From NCBI RefSeq assembly GCF_964204645.1, contig NC_134028.1, forward strand, positions 17,828,153-17,892,152: DNA of 64,000 bases, read 5' to 3'. The notes beneath the pieces are model-generated. The model saw only the letters and a list, made by a program, of their open reading frames with translations. It was not told where the DNA came from and ran no database searches. Position numbers and translations under genes: made by a program. Shown here in pieces: positions 37,501 through 49,500 of this stretch. The stretch comes from Tubulanus polymorphus (taxonomy: Eukaryota; Nemertea; Palaeonemertea; Tubulaniformes; Tubulanidae). Position 1 is the first letter of the stretch; each line of letters starts with the position of its first letter.

Positions 37501-40500
37501 TGATAATGCACATTTTATGGTTAAAATAACCAACCCTGATAGAAACTTACCCTGTTTTTTTATCATTGATGCATGCCATGCAATTCAATAACAATAAGAC
37601 CAAAAATAAATTTTCATAGCATTGTACCGTCGTCGTGTACTGTGTCCGTACTGGGTTGCTTGTTATTTTCTTGTCAGTAGAAATCTATAAGGTTAGGGCC
37701 GAGCTGAACTTATGGACACTTTCTAGAACCCAAGTCTAATTTTCGCAATAATTGTTTTTATTTTAAGGTGTTCGTGTACTCACTGCCAGGTGTTGCCCAC
37801 AGAACCAGAATGTTGCTGTTGCCAGGAGAGTCCAGAGGTCACTCAAAAATTGGCAGAAATTTTGGAATTTGAACACCACGAGGCCGTTCCTAAATGCATT
37901 ACTGACACTAATGCATTTGCCTCTGTTTGTACAGATAGATGGGTGTTGCAGGTAGCCTGGTTAACATTCAAACAACAATATGGAAATATTGACACATAGC
38001 CTATCGACAATTTACCCGATGGTGTTTGGGATACTGTGGCAGAAAAAATCGTGTTATTTTGCCGTCCTGTGTCGTTTCCTGCATCCGGGCTCATTTTCCT
38101 TCTGAAGATGGGGATGAGGATTTGTACAAAGGTTTCCGATGGCCAGCGTTAGAAGAAAAAGAAGACTGATTGCCATAGCATTTCATTTAGTTAAATAACC
38201 TCAGTATTAAATTTTCTATATGAAATTTTATCACAGAATAAAAATTTTTCATCTTTCTACATTTCATTTTCAACTCATTTCATATTCTTTTCAAATCTAC
38301 TACGATGCAGTTCCAAAGCCTCTTCCTTTGAAACTCGTTCTCGACCACTGGTCAGGCTTTGAGGAACGCTAACAATATTTTTTTTTAGTATGTTGTTTCT
38401 TTTTGATATCTCCTATGATTTCATTCAAACAATCATTGACATAATCTGAAGAAAATAGAATACTGATTTAAAATATGCTATTCAATTGACATTAAGACAC
38501 CTTAAGCGACAAAGTTATCTTTGAATCATTTAACTGCAGACGTCAGTGCAAATCTAATATGGATTTCTTACCATAAGTTGCATCATTTAGCAAAAATCGA
38601 AGCACATGACGTTTCTTATATTTTGGGTATATCAATGACACACGACCAGTTCCATCTTTTTTTAGTTTTTGCATCCTGGAGCTGTTTTCATTGAAATGCA
38701 ATGCTGCAATGTGGAGCCTAGAATGATATTAAAATATGTTAATAGCATATTAGAATAGAATTAATAGCATAATTCAGTTTTGAGCTTTTGCCTGACCTTG
38801 AGAGGAGTCCTCTGTATGAAAACTGAAGCATTTTCGGGGCAAAATGGTTGAAGACAGAATGTAAACATTCTAATTGGCTTGTCTGTCCATATGGTGACAT
38901 TTTGGTGACCTTGTTCACTAATCTTGTTCCTTTCAAAACTTCTTCAATCTTGTCACCTGCTGGCGTACCTAGACGATTAAATTGATAGATTACTTCCACA
39001 TTTTTCTAAATCAGGATTGGGTATAGAACTATTCTATCTAGTACATGGTTTTCAATTAAATACCTGGTAACAACCACTTTTTCTGAGCCACATAAGGTTT
39101 GTGTTAAAAATTGACGTGTACCCCCTGAACATGTTCCACAGCTGAGAGCCATTTTTTCTTGATTGATTCCTTATCGTCTTTCGGGGAAGACGAAACACAC
39201 CAGTATAGATGATATTTTAATGATTTCACCCAGTCTTGAATGTCCACAAAGGCTTTCGTCTTCGCTAATTTCTCTAACTTTTTTGTTATACCTGAAATTA
39301 TAGATTATTAGATTTTTCAAGCTATCCAACGATATAAAAAGTGATTGCTGAAAGACCCAAAATGTGAAGAAAAACTAAGAGGGTATTTTACATTTTGACT
39401 CAATTCTATGCGCAATTTTCGAAACTGATCTATCAATTCAATCAAATAGTTTTGAAAATCATAGATTTGAGTCAAATTTGTATTTCTGCATTTATAATTT
39501 ATACAGACATTTATGCAAAGATTTTTTTAATTTACTTTTGACAACGTGCCAGCAGTCATAATAGTGACTAACTTTCCATACTGTCCTTATCCATTTTCCA
39601 ATCTGCAAATGCATATCTGATATAAATGCCTTTACCGGTATATTCCCTAATTCTGTTGTGCAGCGTTTTAGGCCCTCCAACTCCATGGCATTTGAGTTTT
39701 TAACTTCATTTGACTAGAAAGGAATTGCACGATATGGCATTTTTTATCAATGGCTATTAAAAAAATAGATTTTAACTCACAACTTCAATCGGAAAACTTT
39801 TACGTCAGTATATCTACCTGCACTAGTTGCAGTGAAACAACTTTCTTCGCCTTGATGTCCATGATGGAGTAACTCCAAAATTTGGCAGAGTGTCCCATGG
39901 AGTCGCATCTCCCATCACCACCGAGTAATCGCTCACCATTTAAACCATCCAAAATTGTTTTTCTGCTGACTTCCCAAACCCAGTTAATTGCTCCATGAAA
40001 GAAATTTTGTTGGTAGCGGAAAAACGATCTCGTTGAATGAATGGCAATATTTAGCAACCTGGAAAAAAATTATGTTCCCACTATCAATTTTCAACTATCG
40101 AAACAGAGGATATTAGGCCTAAATGAATTTAGGACACAATTTTGAATATTTAACAATATCAGAAGTTCACATCTCTGGTGACTTACTTGAACAACCGTAT
40201 AGATTTTGTTGGCCAGTTTCCAGTAAGCAAGATCATCGCACTTATCAAAATATTCAAAACTGGTTTCCCTGCAATGAAATCCTGGTTCTGCCAACTACTC
40301 TGTTTCCAGCACAACTGGCATGTTGTTTGAACAACTAGTAATGTGCCTTTGGTTCTTTTCTCTATCTTGTTATAACCAACGCAAGAATTACAATGACGGA
40401 AAAGTTCAAAAAGTTTATGCTCCAAAACGATTACTTTAGCTTGTTTCCCATAATCTAGCCGGCTGTCATCTCTGAAAATTGGATAGATAGATCGTTGTAG

Positions 40501-43500
40501 GGTGGCACTAGTAATCATCAGCAATAAGCATTACCTGAGACATACTCATAAAAAAGTTACCTCATTTCATCAAAAATAATATTTTCTTCATCAGAATCAT
40601 AGTTATTATCACTACCCGAGTCAGATTCAGATGGAATGTATTCATCATCAGAATCATTATCCTCAGACGAACTGCTATCAACAACAAAGGTCTTCCTGCT
40701 GCTTCCAAGGGGCCGACCTTTCCTCGTCATATTTACCCCTGTGGCAATCGCTGAAATGGATGGTTGAAAACTTTAAAATAGTCTATAGGCCTAAATGAAG
40801 TTTTTTTACTTTTTCATTATAAGTATTGATATAGGATTGTGATCAAATCTGATAAGAAATTAGTCACTCATTGATTATATTGAAAATATTTCCTAAATAC
40901 AGTGCTTACTATTTGTTGCAGGAGTTCTGAACCCCCGTGAGGTTTGGCGTACTTTTTTGAATACATAAACAGGTTTTGTTTTGTACCTTACTACTACTTT
41001 CGGTTTTGCTGGTGTCTTAAGTGTCTGAATAGCTGAATTTATCAAAAGATCAATAATTAAACTTTTGCTCTGTGAAAAACCAGTATCAACAATGAAAAAG
41101 GCACTACTGAAAAAGATACTCACCTTTCGACACACAATCTGGTGCACTTTGTATGCCAATTTCTTTAGATTTGGCAGCAATGTTGGACTCAACTAGGCAG
41201 TCCGGGTCTTGAAACGAAGATTCATCATCGGGAATTACAGCTGAGGCTTTTTGAGGGTTCGCCACATTGTTAAATATTCTTTTTCTTTCTCTTTTTTCAT
41301 ATGCAGCCCTGCCCTTTGGTCTGGGGGGTGAAAAAAGCGTTTCGTCAGCTGAGTTTAATTGACTTGGCTGTACCGGCATATGAATTGTTGGTACAGCTCC
41401 TGACTTTAGCAGTAACCTGAATAAATAAAACATTTTCTTCAGAAATCAGTTCATTTGGCAAAGCTCTCATAATGATATTATATGTTGCATTTTGATATTC
41501 ATTTTGATTTGTGGCCTGTGCTACCTATGACCTACTAGGACAGCTATGTTTATCTTGTTTTCAATAAATGGAGTAGTCTATTATTATAAGATAAAGATAC
41601 TTTTCACTCAGTAATTCATAGATTTAATATTGTGAAATGGTCCCTTTTTGTAGTACCATGCCTGCATATGATGATAGCGCTATTATAGCTTTTTACAGGC
41701 CAGGTTGTCCGGGGACCATCTCATCAAAATAATAAATCTTCAGTATCATCCAAATCCTATACTATACTCCTAAATCAGGAGGTTCCAGTCATATGGGCTG
41801 GATTTATTCATTTATATTTCAAGGGTTTTATTATGAAGCTTACTTTTTCGCGAAATTTGCGTCAAACATCATCTTATTTGCACAAGCTGTTTCTTCAAAA
41901 TGATACCGACATAAGACCGAATACCGGGTCGGCCCTGTCCAGTTTAAATGCTTCTGGCATACAAATTTCGTCCACATGGCCCTCGTCTTATCATCACTTG
42001 GCCAGTAGAATGTACTTGTTTTGTCAGCACTGCCATGACTGCACCCATAAGCGACACAGCGAAGTCCCATATTGGAAAAGTAAACATGTAAATAATCATT
42101 TGTATAGATAAACGCTGAGACAAAAGACTTCCTGGTACATGTAGTGACGTCACGCACTTGAGAATTCCGGAAATTGCCGATGTTTGTTTACGGAAACTAG
42201 TTCAACACACCGCAAGAAAATGCAGTTACTAAAGTACTATTTTTAATAGATCTATGACTTTTAGAGCAAAAAACCTTTACAAATCCGTATTCTATATATT
42301 TTTTCCAAGGAAATTATGCCAGAATAAAATATCTGTCAGTTACCCTTTAATCTATTGCTTTCATTTAAGTGTTGGAAAGTCAAAAACTGCCTGTTCTGGT
42401 GCAGATGCTAATTTGCGGCCATTATCAGAAACAGCTGATGTGTTGTTTGATACCGAGAGTAAAGAATAAGAGATAAGCTTGTGAAATTGAAGGTTTTCGT
42501 TGACAATCGTATTCATTGAGGATGCATCTTTCCATGGGGTGTTTGTTAAAAATTTGTATGTAGTCTATGACCTTAAGACCTTTGTAAGAAATGCTTTAAT
42601 AGTTTAACTTTATTTTTAAAATTATAATTTCTTTTCAGAGGAAAATAATGCAATAAAACCTGACAAATTATTGTGGGATTACAGTGTTTTTGTGCAATTA
42701 CCATTATGCAGAGTATAATTAAAAAGAGTTTTTGACGTGTGTGAAACTCAAATTTTATGTGCTTGTTTTTCCCCATCCGTGGAACCTTCCTGGACACTAA
42801 GGTTATAAAATGCAGTCTAAATACTGACTTATTTTTCTCCTAGAATGGACGCTCTGAAATGCCGGAAAACACATTTAAGAACACAAAATTTTCTGGGGGA
42901 GGTCCCCCAAGCCCCCCTTGGAGGCTTCACGCCTACGGCACTCCCATGTTGCCTTCAAAAGCTGTGCCCCACTTTGTACTGTCCACTGCCTCCAGAAATC
43001 CTAGATCCGCCCATGTTCTTTGGATTTCTCTTGCCTGGAGTAAGGGTACCAAACACTGTGGGGGATTCCCTTAGATATTCAGCTCGGATGTACTGGCATA
43101 CCTGTACTGGGATGCCCCTCCTTTCTAAAGGTTTGATTATTTCAAAAGTTAGGGCTTTGTATGTGGGGTGAAAAAAACTTTAATGCCTAGCTAAGATGCT
43201 GGCCTATGAGCCATAAGCAGGATTCCCCCTGAATTTATGTGCTTACATATGAACTAAACATTTTAACTAATAGTTTTTACCATAGGATATAAAAGATTTT
43301 GGAAAAGTGGTCTGAGCTCAAAAGGCCAGTTTTCGAGCTTAAGATGTATCTAGGGTAGATATATGCATGAACCCAATATCAAGACAACCCAATGAAGTGT
43401 CTTCAAATCTTCCCAAAATAACTGGATTCAACCTATGGACAGATGAAAAGTGAGCGAAATGGCCTGCTGGGACAAAAACCAATGACTCACCACAATCATA

Positions 43501-46500
43501 GAATATGACAGCAGCTATGATTTTGTAATTGATTGTGATATCCTCGAAATATGCCTCGTTACAAATTTAATATGGAAATACTAACTTATTCTACTATTAG
43601 ACGCCCCCTGGTGACCATCTGCATAACCCAATGACCTTGAAATTCACCACAATCATAGAACACGTTATAATGCACTAGTCAATGAAATTTTCCGGCCTAC
43701 GGGCGCTGTGAAACGAAAATTAGCGCTCCATAGCGCCGGGACAGAGGCAATAGAGCGAAAAAATGAGTGGATCACATACCGGTAACAGCGCAGCTTTAGC
43801 GACTAGTCCTTATGTACGGGCCCGATCCACAGTGTCAAATAGCGCTGACGTCCTCACCCGCAACGTCCATCCATAGCGATCCACAGCGCTAGCTAGCACC
43901 ATCTTCCACAACAAACTTTTTATTTCCATAAATTCGTATTTTTACCGTTTTTAAGAGCTCAATAAGATCACTTTTTCAAACATTGGTTTGTAATATTTTT
44001 CTGATGATACTGTTTAGAGAAATCGAATTTCAGAATTTTTACAGTTCTCAAACTGCAGATGCCAGTTTTTAGTGTTCAAGTATTCCCGGTACCCCACGGC
44101 GATCCTATCGCACAATTCCCCACATACTTAAGCGATCCATAGCGCAGGAATCCCCGTGTGTGTAGGCTATCCATAGCGCTACGGTAGCGATAAAAATAAC
44201 GTTACCGGTAGCGTGGAAAAAGTCCCGATTGAGCGATCCTAGCGCCGGCGCTAATTTTCGTTTCCCGGCCCCCGTAGGACGGGGACATTCATTGACTGGC
44301 GCATAAGCTGCAACTTCCTAATTCACAGGGATGAAAACGGCCCATATTGAAAAAGTCGGAAAATATTTCCAAAAAAAAGAATTTTTTTGGGGCACAAAAA
44401 TCAGTAACTTTTAGCCAAAAAACTTACTTCCTTTTGGTCAAAATGTTAATAGTTTGGGCCTGAATTAGAGGCCCTTTGTGAATGAGACGCTATATTGGTT
44501 TCTCCGACTCCACAGTTGTGCTTACAAAAGCCAAAAACTGTCTTAAGGAGCACTCCTAACTACGGAGCGCTCCGATGTGACGCCCGCCATTGAGGCGATT
44601 TAAGGGATTGAGGTGATTTACACTGTTCTCAGGAATAAAGAAAATGTAAGAAAAGGTCAGAAGTCCGTCAATGGTCGGAAGATTTTCATCCCTGAATTCA
44701 TTGTGGTAACAAAATATGCTTAGGCATCAACATAATGTCGAAAAACTTTTTCCCACCTACGAATGAGTACTGATGACACCACGATGGCCGCCAATTGCGT
44801 CATAATTGGCTGATAAAAATAAACCTGTCACAGGTATAAAACATCCCTTTCCAAAGAATACCCATCAGCAATTGCAATGAGAAATGGCAAACCAGTAGGA
44901 AGCTACAGGACTCAGAATTCGGGCCAAAATTGACATTTTTGGGCACTTAAACGGCCATCTTGAGTCCTATCGACCCAATTTTTCTTATGCTGATGGGCCC
45001 TGGTGGGGGATTCAAATATATACGAAAGATCAAGGTAATTGATCAAAGCGTCTTCAAAATTTCCCTCAAAAGGTTCAAAAACATGTAAAAAGTGCTGCTT
45101 TTGGCGAACAACAATGGCTGCCAGTTGGCCATCTTGATTCTGACAGGGCCAGTTTTCGGGCTGAAGACGTGTCTAGGGAAGAGACCCAAATATCAAGACA
45201 TTATATTGAAGCGTCTTCAAAACTTCCCAAAATAACTGGATTCCGTCTATGGACGACAGACAGACGGACGAAAAGTGAACGCAATAGCCCGCTGGAACTA
45301 AAGTCCCAAGTGGGCTAAGCTGCATTGGGCTTTTAAAATGCACATAACTGAAATAGGGACTATGAACAGGACTTAAACTATAGTAAATTTTAAATTCAAT
45401 ACATTTTTTCTCAAACCTCAGGCCGATATAAGTTCAATCAATCAAGATATCATCAGCAAAACTAAAATATTGTACTCATGAATACAAAATCTAAAATATT
45501 GTATAATGCTGCTTAGCCATCATTCGTTGTACCCTGTCAAGAATTTAGGTTAAATTGTCCCCCACACCCATAGCAAATATTTACATATGTACATTCTGGT
45601 TGTGGCAACAGACCTGATCAATATGAAAGGCAGAACCTGATTTAATTTCACGCCTTTGTTTTAAATCTGATTCTGTCGTGTCTCTAGATAATGATACATA
45701 TTCTACTTCTTTCTGCATTAATTCCTAAAATAAAAAGAAATTACCGGTGCTGAATTTACTGATTTACTTTCAACTGATGAGGTCAGCTGAGTCTAAATTC
45801 CATCCATAGAAAAAGTTAAGAAACAACAGTTCTAGAATTGAACTGAATTCATTGACAATTAGTTTTAGACTCACTGTTATTCCGCATCTATTTCCACAGA
45901 TGAAATTTGAAATTTTTGCGTACAATTATACAAATATTTGAAGTCTTCTGTGTTCAACTTACAAGATACATCATGGCTAGAGTCCTACGTGAAGGCCCAG
46001 GTGGACCAATTAAAAACATATCCTGACCCAACAAATCCTATTTTCATGAAGAATCAAACACATAATTATTACAATTTTATCGCATGAAAATTACATCATG
46101 GTTGATTGGTGAAATAACTTAATCTCACGAATTAATAAAATCACGATGAAGTAGTAAACATGAAACCCCACAATTATGAATAAACAAGAGGCCCACGGGC
46201 CTTATACTTCATGAGGCAGTAAAAGAAGATTCAGCATTCAAAGTTTTACAGAAAGATTGACATTGTAACGATGTAACAAGTTTTAAAATAGTTAAGATAG
46301 TATAGGCTATGTGATGATAATGTTCATTTTCTGTTAATATATCCTTACATGAAAAGACAAGCCCATTTTAGCTGCCCCAAAGATCACACTACATGAAACT
46401 AGGGGTCCAGGGACACCATGCCCACTTGGGAAGTGGTTCCAAACGCTCAATAATCTAACAATTTCAATATTCAACGCCCCCTGGTGACCATATACAAAAA

Positions 46501-49500
46501 CCAATGACCTTGAAACACACCACAATCATAGAACATGTCAGCAGCTACGATTTTGTAATCTATTGTGAAAACAAAATATGCCTGGTTACCAATTTAATAT
46601 GGAAATACTAAGTTATTCTACTATTCAATGCCCCGTGGTGACCATATTCAAAACCCAATGACCTTGAAACTCACCACAATCATAGAACATGTCACTAACT
46701 ATAACTTTGTAATCGATCATGGTAACAAAATATGCCTAGGTACCAATATAATAAGGAAATACTAAGTTATTCTACAATTCAACGCCCCCTGGTGACCATA
46801 TAGAATAACTAATGGCCTTAAAACTTGCCACAATCATAGATGATGTCATGAGCTACAACTTTCCAATTGATTGTGGTTACAAAATATGCATAGGTACGAA
46901 TATAATATAGAAATGCTAAGATATTGCATTATTCAACGCCCCCTGGTGGCCATATAAAAAATCCAATGACCTTGAAACTCACCACAATCATAGAACACGT
47001 TATGAGCTACAACTTTCTAAATGATTGTGGAAACAAAATACGCTTAGGTATCAATATAATGTGGAAAATTTTTTTCCTACTTACGAATGAGTACTGGTGA
47101 CACCAAGATGGCCGCCAATTGCGTCATAATTGGCTGATAAAAAATACCTGTCTCAGGTATAAAACATCCCTTTCCAAAGAATACCCATCACAAATGCAAT
47201 GAGAAATGGTTAACCCGTAGGAAGCTACAGGACTCAGAATTCGGGCCAAAATTAACATTTTTGGGCACTAAAAAGGTCATAGGACGGCCATCTTGAGTCC
47301 GATCGACCCAATATTGTTAAGCTGATGGGCCCTGGGGGGATTCACATATATCCGAAAGATCAAGGTAATTGATCAAAGCGACTTCAAAATTGCTGATTTT
47401 GGCGAACAACAATGGCTGCCAGTCGGCCATCTTGAATCTGACAGGGCCAGTTTTTGGGCTAAAGATGTGCTTAGGGTAGATACATGTGTAACCCAAATAT
47501 CAAGACATTACCTTGAAGCGTCTTCAAAACTTCCCAAAATAACTGGACGAAAAGTGAACGCAATAGCCCGCTGGGACTCAAGTCCAAAGTGGGCTAAAAA
47601 TGCATCAAGAATTGGTGTAGGCATCGTGCTGAAAAGAAATCCAAGATGGATGGCAATTCTGGTGACCATACTTGAACTCAATTTTCTTAAGGGGTAGACA
47701 TTTCACCTACCAAAATTCTTACACCTAGTATCATGAAAATGCATCAAGAATTGCAGGCTGTTTCGTGCAAGAAATTCAAGATGGCTGACCTAGCGGCAAT
47801 ATTTGAAAGCCAATGACCTCCAAATACTAAAGGCATGGACAGCTTATCTACCCTGATCCTCACACCAAATTTTGTGATAATCCATCAAGAATTGCAGGCT
47901 ACATCGTGCAAACAAGAAATTCAAGATGGCCACCCAAATGGCAGCCATATTTGATCACCAATGACATTTTTTTACAATAGGGGTGGACATCTCGTCAGAC
48001 CCAATCTTCAAGCTAATTTTCAAAAAGATTCATCGCAAATTACTGGTGAATTACTGTGTCGAATTCAATTCAATTCCAAAGGGTCTGGCTTAGGCCTATG
48101 CAATAGCAGTCAATTAAGATTTGACTTTTTGAAAAACCAGCACAGATGCCTATTCAAATCACATGTAATTAAAAAATTCAATTCTTCTTAGTTTGATGTC
48201 CCTGTTTTCATCGCGCACGTGGTTAAAATCATTGTTTACATCGATTGTCTTCAAAGCCGATACAACCGCACCCGCGTCCGTCAATCATCTTAATTGATTC
48301 ATATACTAAAATTCCTGCTATGAAAAAACTATGAGGTGAATCAATCCGGAATTTTTTGTAGAATGTCAGACACTAAGTTCCTTTCTTTAAAGGTAAATTT
48401 GTTGTATGTCATATAGTTATATAATACTTTATTCATAAGTTTGAAGCGGTGCGCCGGCAGCGAAAGCTCAAGCAAGGTCAGTCAAATACCAGGTTATTCT
48501 ACTATTCAACGCCCCCTGGTGACCATATAGAATAACTAATTTCCTTAAAACTCACCACAATCATAGATGATGTCAAACAACAAAACGGTAAAAAAATATG
48601 TATTGGTACAAATATAATATAGAAATACTAAGATATTGTATTATTCAACGCCCCCTGGTGGCAATATACAAAAAACAATGAACTTGAAACTCATCCCAAT
48701 CATAGAACACGTTATACGCTACAACTTTCTAATTCAAACAAAATATGCTTAGGTATCAATATAATGTCGAAAAACTTTTTCCCACCTACGAATGAGTACT
48801 AGGCCTAATGACACCAAGATGGCCGCCAATTGCGTCATAATTGGCGGATCAAAATTACCTGTCTCTGGTATAAAACATCCCTTTCCAAAGAATACCCATC
48901 ACAAATTGCAATGAGAAATGGCAAACCAGTAGGAAGCTACAGGACCTAGAATTCTGGCCAAAATTGACATTTTTGGGCACTAAAAAGGTCATAGGACGGC
49001 CATCTTGAGTCAGATGGACCCAATTTTTCTTATGCTGATGGGCCTTGGTAGATTCAAATATAATCGAAAGATCAAGGTAATTGATCAAAGCGTCTTCAAA
49101 ATTTCCCTCGTAAACTTCAAAAATGTGTAAAAAGTGCTGATTTTGGCGAACAATGGCCACCAGTCGGCCATCTTGATTCTGACAGGGCCAGTTTTTGGGC
49201 TGAAGATGTGTCTAGGGTAGATACATGTATAAACCAAATATCAAGACGTTACCTTGAAGCGTCTTCAAAACTTCCCAAAATAACTGGATTCCGTCGACGG
49301 ACGAAAAGTGAACGCAATAGCCCGCTGGGACTAAAGTCCCAAGTGGGCTAATAAACTTCGTATAGATACAATCAAGATAATTCCACCCAATAATTCCACT
49401 GTTCAACGATTGACGCGCAGCTTAAAAATGGCGCCGCCATTCACTACGCTAGTCACGATGTATCTCTTCACACTTGAATTACAAGAGAAACGATCGAAAT

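Larger units (their letters stand above)
36988..42346 (-). mobile_element. THAP/DDE DNA transposon with TTAA target site and two convergent genes (Kolobok-like)
   Basis: A 5,359-bp element in VWA8 intron 5. Both ends carry AGGGTAACTGACAGATA, perfect over 17 bp and inverted, continuing imperfectly to TCTGG. TTAA lies directly outside each end (36,984-36,987 and 42,347-42,350). It encodes a THAP-domain transposase on the minus strand (42,070-38,275) and a P2X7-ballast-domain protein on the plus strand (37,208-38,169). Their stop regions are about 105 bp apart. TTAA duplication plus a THAP transposase fits the Kolobok superfamily as I know it; the second gene is not part of that description as I recall it. 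Light damage in both genes suggests recent loss of activity. Confidence 0.88.
43475..45318. mobile_element. 154-bp-core element, copy C, carrying two MITE insertions
   Basis: Starts inside a tandem unit (aaaaccaatgactcaccaca), so its left end is lost. Two MITEs interrupt it (43,671-44,303 and 44,326-44,694), only 22 bp apart. The full 3' module and right end (gtcccaagtgggctaa) follow. No ORF. Confidence 0.78.

Noticed and set aside
37208-38169. Calling this a P2X7 receptor gene
   Set aside because: No transmembrane segments or extracellular ATP-binding domain are encoded nearby; only the cytoplasmic ballast domain with an acidic leader is present, inside a transposon.
39492-39530. Reading through the exon 7 donor of the transposase (to KLKKSLHKCLYKL)
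   Set aside because: The frame stops within 40 bp, while splicing at GTAAAT joins in phase to exon 8, which carries the expected next block (LYWCVSSS).
42845-43171. 108-codon plus-strand ORF
   Set aside because: G/C-rich relic repeat also seen near 50,890; overlapping frames are equally open and there is no domain.
46399-47597. Regular 154-bp spacing, at first sight a CRISPR-like or satellite array
   Set aside because: The whole 154-bp unit is repeated with scattered substitutions, there are no short repeats with unique spacers, and the sequence is eukaryotic. It is a tandem core within a mobile element.
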